A stretch of 64,000 nt of DNA. It comes from Listeria booriae (lineage in GTDB: Bacteria > Bacillota > Bacilli > Lactobacillales > Listeriaceae). Both the position numbers and the translations under genes were made by a program. Positions 50,939 to 61,800 of this stretch are shown in pieces. Position 1 is the first letter of the stretch. Every line of letters begins with the position of its first letter. The notes beneath the pieces are model-generated. The model had not been told where the DNA came from. It made no database searches and worked only from the letters and a program-made list of their open reading frames with translations. The DNA is taken from the NCBI RefSeq assembly GCF_000766865.1, contig NZ_JNFA01000011.1, forward strand, positions 186,001-250,000, given 5' to 3'.

Positions 50939-51647
50939 GTTGTGCCACCTCCTTGTATGGGAACTCCATTTCATCAAACAATTGCTTCATAAACCAGTAT
51001 TGGCTAACTTGTTGATATTGTTGGCGGGCAATGTCTAGTGTGATGAGTTTGTCGCCGTATAGGAAAAGTAGCCAGTTCTGATAGAAGCTTGGTTCGGTGA
51101 TGTCGGCTGGATAGTTATCTAGGTAAAAAACTTCTAAATTGAATACTGGGTCGCTTAGTTCCATGGCTTTGATTTCGTTTTTTTCTTGGTTGCTTAGTTC
51201 GGCTGTAAGGAAGGTTTTCTCGTCTTCTGCAGGCTCACGTGAAACGATTGGAAAACCGTCGTAAAGAACTTTTAGCGCGTGTGCTTTGGATAAAACGAGT
51301 AGTCGGTAGTATTTATTCTTTTCGGCTTCAATGATGAGAACGACTTCTTCTTTGTTCTCTTCTTGGAATGAAAACATGATGTTATTGCACCGTACGTATT
51401 TTTTACTTTGGTGGTAGGCGGATAATTTATTGATTACGAAGGCCCCGCTTTTTGTTACGGCACCTTCTGGGGTTAGGATTTCTTTGGCGATGAGTTGCTG
51501 ATGGGCAAAAGCCATTGGGTCATCATCGCGCAAAAGGAACATTTCTTTGCCTGGAAAACCAAATAGGACATTGCCATCAGTGGCCGCTAATAATAAATAC
51601 ATTTCTTCTAAGCTAAAATAGTCATTGGGATGGTGTTGTTCTGTCAT
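50931..51647 (-). CDS. EspG-like/DUF5081 chaperone-type protein of the Ess locus
   Basis: 238 residues, alpha/beta (YFSLEEMYLLLAATDGNVLFG, EEVVLIIEAEKNKYYRLLVL, YQNWLLFLYGDKLITLDIAR). No signal or membrane part. It lies between two WXG-type genes with ATGA overlap (4 bases) to the one upstream, a place where Listeria-type loci carry DUF5081 genes. A chaperone for the small secreted partners is the likely role; the family name is from memory of locus order. Confidence 0.65.
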   Translation of the reverse strand: MTEQHHPNDYFSLEEMYLLLAATDGNVLFGFPGKEMFLLRDDDPMAFAHQQLIAKEILTPEGAVTKSGAFVINKLSAYHQSKKYVRCNNIMFSFQEENKEEVVLIIEAEKNKYYRLLVLSKAHALKVLYDGFPIVSREPAEDEKTFLTAELSNQEKNEIKAMELSDPVFNLEVFYLDNYPADITEPSFYQNWLLFLYGDKLITLDIARQQYQQVSQYWFMKQLFDEMEFPYKEVAQHG

Positions 51648-51946
51648 AGGTTTTTGACCTCCCGTACTTTTGCTTCGCTATCGTAAGCTTGGATGTATTT
51701 CTCAAGATTCTCTAGAGCTTTGCTTTGTTCTTTCATTGCTGATTTGACGTCGTTATGATATTGAACAATGATATCTAGATAGGCAACGAAGGCTTTTTTG
51801 GACTTTCCTTTCCATGAGACTCCGTTAACGTAGTTTTGTAAGTCTTTTGCTTGGGTGTAAGTTGTTTTTAGCGAGTTGTCGATTTCTTTAGCGATGGTTT
51901 TGGCTTCAATTGCTTTATCTCCGTAAATCGTTACTTTATCTGCCAT
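51644..51946 (-). CDS. WXG100-family protein (EsxB/YwqI-like)
   Basis: 100 residues, helix-turn-helix hairpin with the W-x-G turn in NGVSWKGKSKKAF (about residue 45) and a C-terminal helix ending in YIQAYDSEAK. It follows the DUF5082-like gene with a 3-base gap. It is probably a secreted partner of effectors or of EsxA. Confidence 0.8.
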   Translation of the reverse strand: MADKVTIYGDKAIEAKTIAKEIDNSLKTTYTQAKDLQNYVNGVSWKGKSKKAFVAYLDIIVQYHNDVKSAMKEQSKALENLEKYIQAYDSEAKVREVKNL

Positions 51947-51949
51947 GAA

Positions 51950-52291
51950 TTACCCCTCCTTTGCCGCGGCATCTCTATAGTGGACATATCGCTCGTAGGC
52001 CTTATCTCGTGCTGCGGTTAAACTGGAACGCTTATCGCTAGCGTCGTTAATGTAGCTCTCTAATTTCGTGGTCAATTCCTCACGTTTCGAATCGAAATGC
52101 TTGGATGGAATCACGGAATTGTTGAAATTAGGATGTGCGCTCTTATAGGAGGAAAGCGCATTTCTGGCTTCCCCTATTAGCTTATCGTGTTCTCGAATAG
52201 CATCTTTTAATCGGTCATGCAAGCGGTCGTAATCGTCTCGTTTTTTCTCGAGTTCGCTCGACATGATGTCTATTCCTAAAATTCGTACCAC
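51950..52291 (-). CDS. DUF5082 (YwqH)-like coiled-coil protein
   Basis: 113 residues starting with GTG (AGGAGGG upstream). Long charged helices (SELEKKRDDYDRLHDRLKDA, KREELTTKLESYINDASDKR). In Bacillus the YwqH-YwqI pair precedes the LXG toxin YwqJ. The same order, DUF5082-type then WXG-type then toxin, is kept here. It lies 12 bases after essC. Confidence 0.75.
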   Translation of the reverse strand: MVRILGIDIMSSELEKKRDDYDRLHDRLKDAIREHDKLIGEARNALSSYKSAHPNFNNSVIPSKHFDSKREELTTKLESYINDASDKRSSLTAARDKAYERYVHYRDAAAKEG

Positions 52292-52303
52292 TAAAATCCC
52301 TCC

Positions 52304-55300
52304 TTATTTCGCTGGTTTTACAACTTTGATTTTTTCTGCTATGCCGTTGCGGATGTAGTATGCTTCGAATGGTAGTAGGTTTGGTTCTTTGTAGTTTTTG
52401 TTGCTGACATCGATGACGGTTTGGTCGCTGACTTTGCATAGTGCGATTCCGGATTTTTGTTTTTTGATTGTGTCACTGACTTTGCTGTAGCCGCGGCCCA
52501 TTGTGCTGGTGTTGCCGGCAATGATGAAGTAGATGCCGAATCTTGGACCGTTTTCAAGCAGGTTGACAAAGTCTGTTTCTAGATCGCTGCTGATGCCATT
52601 GACGATAACATCTAGATCGCCGATAACTGTTAGAACTGGGCGGGAGTCTTTGAGGAATTCGGCTGTTGTTGTTAGACCACCTGTTTCTTTTTGCAATGCT
52701 GCGAAGCCGTCTTGGCGATTTTCTAGAAGGTTGTGCAGTTCTTTGAAAATGGCTGTGATTGTGTCTGTGTCGTTTCCATATGCGTTTACGTTTGGCTTGT
52801 ATGCTGCAAAGCGCAACATTGGATTGTCCGTCAGAATAATATCAATTTGTGGGTTGACCACCATCACGTCTAGTAGGGTAACCATCGTGGATTCGATAAG
52901 TTCTGTGCGATCACTCATAACTAGTGTGTTTTGATTTTCTTTGTAGTCTAGTGGGATTGGTTCGACGTTCTCGAAATCAACGGCAAATGGTAACATTCCT
53001 TGAGCTAACATGCTTTGTGTAGACTGCCATGAGGCGAAATCTTGGAATGGTAGTAATTCTGGAACCATCGGGATTGGGAGTGGTCGTGTGCCAGTCCATG
53101 CGCTGGACATTTCTTTTGCTTCTTGTTGGATTGCGCTGATGATTTGTAATGTGTCTTCGCCTCGGTTTGGTAGCGCGGTTTGGAATACGGAAATGTCATC
53201 GTGTTTGACTAAGCCGCGTCCTGGTAATTCTTCGCTTGTTAATTCGGTACGTCCGATGATTCCTCGTGCTTCGGATGATTCGATTAAGTAAAGCGGAATT
53301 TGCGTTTTAATATTAGAAAGTAATGGCGTGCGCATCGCGTTTTGTTGGCCTGCACTGATGACTAGGTTGATACCAACGCCGGCACCTTCACGCGCAATTT
53401 GTGTCATTACTTTTTCGAAGCCTTCTTGGAATGGTGATTCTTTGACAGGATCGAAGTTATCAATAATAACCACGATATTTGGCAAAATTTCACCGCTGGC
53501 TTTTTCGTACATTTCTAGGTTTGCTACGCCGAATTGGCTTAGTTTGCGTTTACGGTCTTTTAATTCGCGGTCAAAACGACGAACGAATTTGCCGACTTTT
53601 TCTTCTTCGTCTAGCATGATTGTATCGGCAACGTGTGGTAAATCGCGTAGTGGTAGTAGCCCGTTTGTTCCGAAATCTAGTAAGTAAATGTGTAGGTGTG
53701 CTGGATTATGCGCGCGAGCTAAGTCCATAACAACGGTTTGTAGGAAAGTCGATTTCCCGTAACCTGGGCTTGAATACACGGCGATATGTCCGTCTTTCGA
53801 TAGGTTTACTTCCACTGGTCGTTGGTCTTGCATTTCGGGAATGTCCATGAAGCCGATGACTGGCGCTAGTTCGGATTTCTCTTTCGCCCACGCTTCTTTG
53901 TAATCCACAACGTGCAAATCCGGCAAATAAATCATATCTTCTAGCGGCGGCAACCACGGACGTGGCAGCATCGCGATGTTGGCTTCTTCTGTGTAGTCAT
54001 GAATATAGTCAATAACCGCGTCAAGCTCTGATGGTACTTTTGAAATGTCTTCTTTGTCGCCTAGGCCGCTTAAGTCTTCGGTTAGAATTTCGTATTGGCC
54101 GAGGTCGTTAATGGCGTAAATTGTTGTGTCGACTTGTTCTTGGTCGTCTTTGTCTGGGACGTAGTCGGCGCCGCTCCATGCGCTCTGGAATAGTTCGTAG
54201 ATTTCGTTGTTGCCGACTTGGAGGTAGGCGCGTCCTGGTAGTGTGATTTCGGCTGCGTCTGGTGTTTTTAGGATTTCGTTGGAGTCGGACGCGTTTTGTA
54301 CTTTCAATGCTAGTTTGAATTTCGAGTTGGACCAGATTTGGTCATCCACGACGCCGCTTGGTTTTTGGGTTGCTAGGATTAAATGGATACCTAGGGAACG
54401 ACCGATACGGGCGGTGGAGACTAGTTCTTTCATGAATTCTGGTTGTTCGCTTTTTAGCTCGGCGAACTCATCGGAAATCAGGAATAGATGGGGCATTGCT
54501 TCTGTTGCTTCGCCTAGTTTGTATAGTTTTTGATATTGGTTGATATGGTTGACGTCGTGTTCGCCGAATAAGCGTTGACGTTTTTGTAGTTCGGCTTTGA
54601 TGGATGCTAAGGCCCGCATGCTTTGTGCGCCGTCTAAGTTCGTGATTGTTCCTAATAGATGGGGCAGGTTTTTGAATAGATTCGCCATGCCTCCGCCTTT
54701 GTAGTCAATGAGCAGGAACGCGACTTCGTACGGGTGGAAATTCACGGCAAGTGAGATGATGTAGGACTGAATAATCTCGGATTTACCGGAACCTGTTGTA
54801 CCTGCGACCAAACCGTGCGGCCCGTGGGCTTTTTCGTGTAGGTTCAGGTTGACGATGTCGTCTTTTCCGCGCAAACCTAATGGAACGGCCAAGCTCTTAT
54901 AGGTCTCATTTTGTTCCCAACGTGCACTGATTCCTAGTTCTTCCACGCGCTCTACACCATACATTTCTAAAAATGTCACGGCTTCTGGAATCGAGTTTTT
55001 CAAGTTTTGTAAGTGGTTTAGTGGCGCCAATGCTCGGCTGACGCTTTCTTTGTCGAAGTCTGCTGGGAAATGATCCAGTGCGAAATGACGATTGACTAGT
55101 TCGCCTTGTTCTAGCAAAATGTTACCGCTTTTTGCGTCGCGGATGTCAATAACGGTTTTTACGTGTTCTGGCAAGCTTTGCATCACGTCTTGCACGAAGA
55201 CAAGGGACACGCCGTACTCGCTCGGGTCTTCGTTAAAGAATTCCATGACGGTATGGTCTAACATTAGTTTTTCATCGGTGATTAATACTACGTAATGCGG

Positions 55301-56824
55301 TGAGAAGTACATTTGCTCGTTCTTGTTGCCTTTTTCATCGATCGCCATCTTACGGTCTTTCAAAATTTGATACAGTGAGTTCAACACTTGGTCGCGCGAA
55401 CGTTCATGGTATACGAAACCGCGAACATTGATGTCACGCAGGCTCGCATGAGGCAACCAACGCATCCAGTCCCACTGTTCTTTTTCTTCTTCTGGGAAAA
55501 CAGTGATGAATTGCAAATCATAGTAGCTGTGGAAAAGGGCGGTTTGCATTACTAACAGCTGCAACTGCTCAATGACTAGCGAACGGTGCCCGATATAGCC
55601 AACTGGTCCGTGCATTAAATCCGTCCCCATCGGCACGTCTTTTACCGAATAATATTGCGATTTCAGCTCTTTTGCGCTGTCTACTAACTCGTCTTTGTCT
55701 TGTGTAAATTCTTCCTCTTGAAATTCGACATTAAACGAGGTATTCTCTTCCCCAGTCCCAACACGATACGTCAAAAAGTCATGGTGGAACATCGTCTTTT
55801 CGTAAATTCGGGAATCGACAGAGAGCGCCATATCACGCACTTCTGATACTGTCGGAAAATGATAATGGAGCGAATGGGCTTGTTCTTCGGCTGCCGCGTG
55901 AAGTTCGGATGTTTTGTCCTTCAAATAACGACGATAGCTCGCGTCCCGTTCTTTCATATCCACTTTATATTTCTTGCGGTTTTTCACATACGTTACTATC
56001 GAGAAAATTAGCGTTGCGCCAGTCATCCCGAGTGTCATCAATACAAAAATCGGATTCGGTCGCAAAATCATCATCACAATCGACATGGCAATCATAATTA
56101 GCGGCGGAATAATGATTTTCATCAGTTCTTCACTTGGTTTTGACGGCTTACTAGGTGGTTTTGCAATCGTAATATTGCTTTCTGGGGCGCGATAAATAAT
56201 CCGTGGTGAACGGTGGTAATCTGGATAATCATCACTAAACGCATTATCTGGCGCCACAAGTTGAGCTAGCGTCGCATGCACACGGCCTTCGCCAGCCATC
56301 ACTTCGATGTCTTCCTTCCCAATTCGCATTGTCACCCCGTCGAAATACAGCTGATCGCCAGCTTGTAGCCAACATTCCGATTCCACGCGATAATAATTGT
56401 GGTACACGACACCGCCGTACACGCTCAATTTAAACGGCGTACCCAGTTCTTCACGAATAAACAACAAATCCGCCGTCGTACCCGCAATCACCACATCATT
56501 AAAATCCTTCTCGCCAAACGTAATCGAATATTTCGTCGTCGTATCAAAAACTTGCGACGCCACATCTTCCGTCAAATAAAGCTGTAACACTTGCCCGTCC
56601 GATGTTTCCAAATTCAGACGCTCATTCAACGCAAGCGGCATATCTCCCAAATACCATTGCTCTGCGTCCTCATTCCACGCCACTTGCAACGTATCCGCGA
56701 AATTCTCATAAGTCACCGTATGATGCAAATCGCCGCCGATCGTCACTTCTTTTTTTATATCTAATTGGCATTTATGTAGCTGGTTGCCATAACTAATCGT
56801 GAGTAGTTGCTTCTCCATTGCCAT
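52304..56824 (-). CDS. essC: EssC: motor ATPase of type VIIb secretion
   Basis: 1506 residues. Two N-terminal FHA domains (about 1-190), two membrane helices (about 235-280, IIIPPLIMIAMSIVMMILR and LGMTGATLIFSIVTYV), then three FtsK/SpoIIIE ATPase modules. D1 has GTTGSGKSEII near residue 675, D2 has SSPGYGKSTFL near 1020, and D3 is degenerate without Walker A (from about 1290). It drives export of WXG100 and LXG effectors. The C-terminal part varies between strains and decides which effectors fit; here it would match the WHH toxin and possibly the ICE LXG protein. Confidence 0.97.
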   Translation of the reverse strand: MAMEKQLLTISYGNQLHKCQLDIKKEVTIGGDLHHTVTYENFADTLQVAWNEDAEQWYLGDMPLALNERLNLETSDGQVLQLYLTEDVASQVFDTTTKYSITFGEKDFNDVVIAGTTADLLFIREELGTPFKLSVYGGVVYHNYYRVESECWLQAGDQLYFDGVTMRIGKEDIEVMAGEGRVHATLAQLVAPDNAFSDDYPDYHRSPRIIYRAPESNITIAKPPSKPSKPSEELMKIIIPPLIMIAMSIVMMILRPNPIFVLMTLGMTGATLIFSIVTYVKNRKKYKVDMKERDASYRRYLKDKTSELHAAAEEQAHSLHYHFPTVSEVRDMALSVDSRIYEKTMFHHDFLTYRVGTGEENTSFNVEFQEEEFTQDKDELVDSAKELKSQYYSVKDVPMGTDLMHGPVGYIGHRSLVIEQLQLLVMQTALFHSYYDLQFITVFPEEEKEQWDWMRWLPHASLRDINVRGFVYHERSRDQVLNSLYQILKDRKMAIDEKGNKNEQMYFSPHYVVLITDEKLMLDHTVMEFFNEDPSEYGVSLVFVQDVMQSLPEHVKTVIDIRDAKSGNILLEQGELVNRHFALDHFPADFDKESVSRALAPLNHLQNLKNSIPEAVTFLEMYGVERVEELGISARWEQNETYKSLAVPLGLRGKDDIVNLNLHEKAHGPHGLVAGTTGSGKSEIIQSYIISLAVNFHPYEVAFLLIDYKGGGMANLFKNLPHLLGTITNLDGAQSMRALASIKAELQKRQRLFGEHDVNHINQYQKLYKLGEATEAMPHLFLISDEFAELKSEQPEFMKELVSTARIGRSLGIHLILATQKPSGVVDDQIWSNSKFKLALKVQNASDSNEILKTPDAAEITLPGRAYLQVGNNEIYELFQSAWSGADYVPDKDDQEQVDTTIYAINDLGQYEILTEDLSGLGDKEDISKVPSELDAVIDYIHDYTEEANIAMLPRPWLPPLEDMIYLPDLHVVDYKEAWAKEKSELAPVIGFMDIPEMQDQRPVEVNLSKDGHIAVYSSPGYGKSTFLQTVVMDLARAHNPAHLHIYLLDFGTNGLLPLRDLPHVADTIMLDEEEKVGKFVRRFDRELKDRKRKLSQFGVANLEMYEKASGEILPNIVVIIDNFDPVKESPFQEGFEKVMTQIAREGAGVGINLVISAGQQNAMRTPLLSNIKTQIPLYLIESSEARGIIGRTELTSEELPGRGLVKHDDISVFQTALPNRGEDTLQIISAIQQEAKEMSSAWTGTRPLPIPMVPELLPFQDFASWQSTQSMLAQGMLPFAVDFENVEPIPLDYKENQNTLVMSDRTELIESTMVTLLDVMVVNPQIDIILTDNPMLRFAAYKPNVNAYGNDTDTITAIFKELHNLLENRQDGFAALQKETGGLTTTAEFLKDSRPVLTVIGDLDVIVNGISSDLETDFVNLLENGPRFGIYFIIAGNTSTMGRGYSKVSDTIKKQKSGIALCKVSDQTVIDVSNKNYKEPNLLPFEAYYIRNGIAEKIKVVKPAK

Positions 56825-56828
56825 CCCC

Positions 56829-58058
56829 CTATTCTACTTCCGATGTTGCTTGTGCTTTATCTTTTTCTTTTTGGTCGGCAGCATCTTTCGCCATTTGTTC
56901 TTCTGTTTTCTTCTGGTCTTCTTGGATTTTGGTCATTTCGCTCTTGATTCGTTCGCGCTCTGACACTTGTTTGGAAGCTTTCATCTCTTTATCCGCGTTT
57001 ACTTGATCCAATTCTCGAGACAAATTATAAAGGCGCAATTGCGTGTCTTCCTGTGCCATCGCAATTTCTTTCGCCTTCGCTAGTTCGCCTTGGCCATCAT
57101 AAATCCAATACAACATGAAGTCTTCTGGTGATTTCAACGTTAGCTGCTTACGCAATTTATCTTTTTGCCAATTCGCCAAACTCGCTATTTCCAAATACGA
57201 TTTCGCCAGTTCATACTTGCTCGCCACAGGCAGTTTCTTCGCGTCAACATCTTCTAATTCCGTACTTACCTTCTCATAATCTCCCGCCACAAACGCCGCA
57301 TTCGCGCTCAACAATTTCTCCTGAAACGGCACTTTCACAAACGAAAAATAAACAACCGGTACTGCCAAAACTAGTGCTGCGATGATAAAACCAATCGTCA
57401 AGCCTTTAAACAAACGGTAATTTTTACGCGGTACCATCGTCATTTTGCGCTCCACGGATGCTTTTTCTTTCGTATAGCTTTCCGTCAAAATCGTTTGAAT
57501 CTCCGCCAAATCTTTCGCATCAATAACGCTGCGCTCAAACGCCGTGCCCTTCGCATTGTTCAGCGACCCCGAAATCAGCTCATCGTACGAATACTTTTTC
57601 GAAAAAAGCGCCACAATCAGACATTTATATTGCTTCAAAAATTTCTCTTCCGTCATCGTATACGGCGGCAAAACATCCCGAATCCCGCGGTACACCAAGT
57701 ACGGCACCTCATTCACATCAAAAACCATGTTATCCGGATGTAGGAAAAACGTAAATCGTGTCTTCAACAACTCGGAAAAACGCGCGACATTGCCGACTGC
57801 ACGTAGTTTATCGTTACGACCAAGCGCTTGCAAGTTCTCCCATGTCATCTTGTCTTCCGTATCAAACGTGATCGTAAGTGCTTCTCCTTTATCTTCGAAA
57901 TCTGCTGGCACAAAGAAGTTTGACCGTTCTTTTAATAACGCCAATTGACGCATGTCTTTTACCTTTGTTTGCGATTTTGAAAAACCAACTTGCCATTTCG
58001 CTCCATCTATTTGAAAATTATATTCCATCGCATCTACCATTATTTTTCTTGTAATCAT
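56829..58058 (-). CDS. essB: EssB: pseudokinase-like Ess component
   Basis: 409 residues: a cytoplasmic pseudokinase-like domain (about 1-205), a membrane helix (about 217-237, IGFIIAALVLAVPVVYF), and an outside helical domain (about 240-350) with a charged coiled tail (KEMKASKQVSERERIKSEM ... QKKTEEQMAKDAADQKEKDK). Typical EssB/YukC length and order. It forms part of the membrane complex with EssC. Confidence 0.95.
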   Translation of the reverse strand: MITRKIMVDAMEYNFQIDGAKWQVGFSKSQTKVKDMRQLALLKERSNFFVPADFEDKGEALTITFDTEDKMTWENLQALGRNDKLRAVGNVARFSELLKTRFTFFLHPDNMVFDVNEVPYLVYRGIRDVLPPYTMTEEKFLKQYKCLIVALFSKKYSYDELISGSLNNAKGTAFERSVIDAKDLAEIQTILTESYTKEKASVERKMTMVPRKNYRLFKGLTIGFIIAALVLAVPVVYFSFVKVPFQEKLLSANAAFVAGDYEKVSTELEDVDAKKLPVASKYELAKSYLEIASLANWQKDKLRKQLTLKSPEDFMLYWIYDGQGELAKAKEIAMAQEDTQLRLYNLSRELDQVNADKEMKASKQVSERERIKSEMTKIQEDQKKTEEQMAKDAADQKEKDKAQATSEVE

Positions 58059-58076
58059 TTTTCTCTAGTCTCCCTT

Positions 58077-58328
58077 TTATAAAATTTCAATAATGTCCCC
58101 GTCTGTAATTTGAAAATCGGTAAGTCTGTCGTCGTCTGTAAGCAATAATTCTTTATTCGCCACTTTAATCGCGCAGTGCGACATGTTTGGCTGCGTCATT
58201 TTTAACGTTTCGACAAGGTTGAGCAGCAACGCTTTGACTGGTTGGTGTTTCGGAATTCGCAAGTCATGCGTCCGGCCACCCCATTTTTTAAAATTGATTG
58301 TGACGTTGATATGTGTGTCTTGTGCCAT
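58077..58328 (-). CDS. esaB: EsaB: ubiquitin-like Ess component
   Basis: 83 residues with a ubiquitin-like fold pattern (INVTINFKKWGGRTHDLRIP ... LTDDDRLTDFQITDGDIIEIL), the YukD/EsaB family. A small cytoplasmic part of the machine, needed for export or its regulation in related species. Confidence 0.95.
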   Translation of the reverse strand: MAQDTHINVTINFKKWGGRTHDLRIPKHQPVKALLLNLVETLKMTQPNMSHCAIKVANKELLLTDDDRLTDFQITDGDIIEIL

Positions 58329-58346
58329 TGTTTTATGCTCCCTTCT

Positions 58347-58856
58347 TTATTCCCATACTTTACGAACTAGTGTGTAGAGCAACCCGCAAATAAGAACCGC
58401 GATGCCTCCGAGTACCCACCAGATCGTCTTGCTTTCTTTTTCCGTCTCGTTTGCATCTGTTGTGTTGATTTGTGCAGCCGATGTGTTTTCTTTGAACAAT
58501 GTAGCTCGTGTCACTTTTGACGCATCGACTTTCGTGCCTTCGTCTGCAAATAAGGAGGCTTTCAAATCTTTTAGTTGCTTATCTTCATACGCTTTGATTT
58601 CAGCGTCGCGTGCTTCATTTTCTTTGGAGAACAAATTGAGTTGATATTCTTCGGCCGCCGTTTGCTTTTTGTCTTTTTCGGCAGCTTTTTCTGCTTCGGT
58701 TTTTGTAGCGCGGTCTACTTGGACTTCCATTTTGCCGTCATCACCGAGATAGGAATCCTCGTCTGTTGCAGCTAGCGTAGCGGTTGGAAGCGCGAGGCTA
58801 AGGCCAACCACCATGCTAGTGGCGAAGAGGAAACGTGTTATTTTTTTATGCGTCAT
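58347..58856 (-). CDS. essA: EssA: membrane component of Ess
   Basis: 169 residues from the ATG at 58856 (AAGGAG 9 bases upstream; a Met two codons earlier is too close). A signal-like hydrophobic start (FLFATSMVVGLSLALPTATLA), an outside charged helical part (KTEAEKAAEKDKKQTAAEEY), and a C-terminal membrane helix (TIWWVLGGIAVLICGLLYTL). The start overlaps the esaA end by 11 bases. Confidence 0.92.
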   Translation of the reverse strand: MTHKKITRFLFATSMVVGLSLALPTATLAATDEDSYLGDDGKMEVQVDRATKTEAEKAAEKDKKQTAAEEYQLNLFSKENEARDAEIKAYEDKQLKDLKASLFADEGTKVDASKVTRATLFKENTSAAQINTTDANETEKESKTIWWVLGGIAVLICGLLYTLVRKVWE

Positions 58857-61800
58857 GATCATCGTCTCCTTCTACTTGTTTGCTGCGGTGCCATACAAAG
58901 AGATTCACTGCGATACCAATAACAGCCGCACCAATTAAGCTATACATCAAGATCAACCAATCATCCGCTCGACTCGCAAAACTGTTGAGCAAATTCTCCA
59001 CGTATTGTAGTGGTGACATCGAACGCACGGTTGCTAATATCGAGTCCTTATCAATTTTCAGACCAACTGCTTCGGTTAAGAATAGGTACATCGCCAAAAT
59101 CACGAGGAGCAGGAACATCCCAATCATTCGTAGTTGGCGTAACAAGTACGTCGCAATCGTTACGAATACGAGCATAATAAGGACAATAATCCCCATCCAT
59201 GACACAAAAAGGACGTTATGCAAATCAAGGAAGTACGCAGAAATCGCGCCAATAATTGCCCCTTCAATGAGTCCGATACCAACTGTCAGCAATGTAATCG
59301 GCGTGTTTTGGTAAGCCAGCGCCATCTCTTCTTCAAAATCATCTTCTTGCCTACGTTTACGTTCTTGTGCCGCGATAACATAGCCTGTGAAAAGCGCCAC
59401 AATAAAGCATACTAATACAATCAAATACGGTGTAAACGTGTCTCCCGCTGCAATCGTGTCCCCTTTTACTTTCGTTACCGGGTTACTCAAGAAATTGTAT
59501 AGATCTTCGTTCGGACGATCGCCGACACGACTATTTTTCATCACATCAGCAAAATTACCAGCAAATGTTTGGTCTTGCCCTAATTTATCAGACATGTTTG
59601 TCGATAGTCGCTGGGCTTGCGTGACGATACCGAGTCCGCTATTTTGAATGTTTTTAGCTTGTTGATCGATGGCGTCGAATGTTTTGTAAACATTGTCTGC
59701 GGAATTAAGGTTGGATGTGGAAGCATCGGCAAGCGATTTACTTTGTGTAAGCAGTGTTTGGAATTCGCTACCTAGTGCTAATGTTGCTGACTTTTCATCG
59801 CCTGTATTGGTGACTACAACACCGCCTTTGTCAAGTAATTCAAGGCTTGCTTTGCGCCACGCTTCGACGTTTTCAAGCATTTTTGCGACGCTTTGGTTCA
59901 TCGTTGCGGCTTGTGCGGTCGTTTCGTTTAGGCGTTCTGTGAGCACGTTGGCATTTTCTTTCGTTGTCGCCACGCGTGTTTGCGATTCGTCTACTTGTTG
60001 TTTAAAAATTGTGAGGTCTCGCTGGATGAATCTTGTGACGCTATCGGTAATTGCCGAAACAATGGCTGCGATGCGGTCGTTGTTGAATTGTGTGTAGTAT
60101 GAATTAGCAGTTGCCAGTTCTGTGAGTCGTTTTCCGTCTAAATCAAGCGTTTCATTGCTTGCATTGATGCCGTAATACACGCGGAATAGTTCTGCAAGAC
60201 GATAATATGGCGCTACGTATTTTGCGGTATCATCTGCAGTGCTTTTAACGGTTGATCGCAAGTCGTTTAGCACTTCTTGGCGTTTTTGCTCGACTTCTTC
60301 TGGTTTCAACATGTACTGCGTGTCGATTCCAATACGGCTCGTTTCCACTGTTGGAGGGTCTGGCACTACTGGTGTTACCGGTTCTTCTCCACCTTCGCCT
60401 TCTTCTTCACCTGGAGTTGTTGGATCTGTTGGATCTATCGGTGTCACTGGTTCTGATGGTGTCGTAATTTCTTTATACAAGTCAATCGCAATCGGCTGCT
60501 GGATAAACGAACTCGTTAACGTTTCCGGCTTCATATACAAATCAATCGCTAATTTCGCCCTAAATGCCTGTTCGGTTTCTGCCGTAACTTCCGGTTTCAA
60601 ATCGATATACCACAGCTCTTTATCCGCATCGTAACTAATATCAGCAATGGCATCTGGATGCGCATCTGAACTAATTTTAACAGCGTCGATTCCTTCAAAA
60701 ATGTAAAAGTCACGTGGAACCGCAAAATACAATCGCTGTGTTCCTTTCGATGGCTCAATTTGGACTTCCGTCGTGATTGGATAGCGATAATAGCCTGATA
60801 CACTGCTGCTTACAGCTTTAATTTCATCCAATTTCTCCGTCATATAAGCCGCCATCGCATCGTCGACTTCTTTATCACGCGGTAATTTAGCTGAAATGCT
60901 GTAATCCCAATCTTTGTTATTCTCGGATGCGTATTTTTCTGCTAGTTTCAGGACGTTTAAATACGTTCCGGCATCATAAGCACCGTCTTCTATCGCTTTC
61001 TCAAAAACGCGCTTATCGTGGTTGCTCAATTGTTGCATCGCCCGCCAAATAGCATCGTTAAAGCGATCGTGTAACTTGCTGTCCGCCAAATCATTTAGCG
61101 ATATCGTTTTAGGGTTTCCTGAGTCTTGCCCTGAAATGTAGTTTTGCAAATCTGTTCGGACGTTTTCTGTGAGGCCATCGCCCATTTTTGTTGTTACTTC
61201 GTCGTTGATCATAGCTACTTGCTCATTTATTGTGTCGAGATATTTCTGAACATTGTCGACTTGGACTGCCATTGTTTTGTTTTCTTCCATTTTCTGAAAC
61301 TGTGCGTAAATGGCGTCATTGGAGCTTTTGAGGTTAGCCAATTGTTCGGAGACGTCTCCTGTTGACATCGCTTGGTCGTTTTGTGTCATTTTTTCTGCGA
61401 ATGATTTCGTCACTAGCGCATTGGTTTCTTGGTTTTTTGCTAGTTTTTCGAGGGATTGGAAATAGGTTTCATTGGTTTTAGTGCCGTCTGCAAGCCCTGT
61501 TCCGAACCCTTTTAGAATGTCCTGTAAGCTACGAAAGCTCTCTTTGGATGTGCCTGTATAATCTTGCACAGTTTTGAATTGTTGCGTATATTGTGACAGT
61601 GGTGCGTTCACGTGGTCATTGTAGATGGAGCCGTATGTTTCCTCTTTCGCTACCAATTTCTGAATGCTATCCTGCGCTGTTTGTAAACTGTTTAAAATCG
61701 TGCCAAAATAAACCTCGATAACACGTTCGTTCAGTTCATTGACTTTCTCTAATGCCACACGTTCAGCTTCCGCTTCGGCGTCTTTATTACCTGTTTTACT

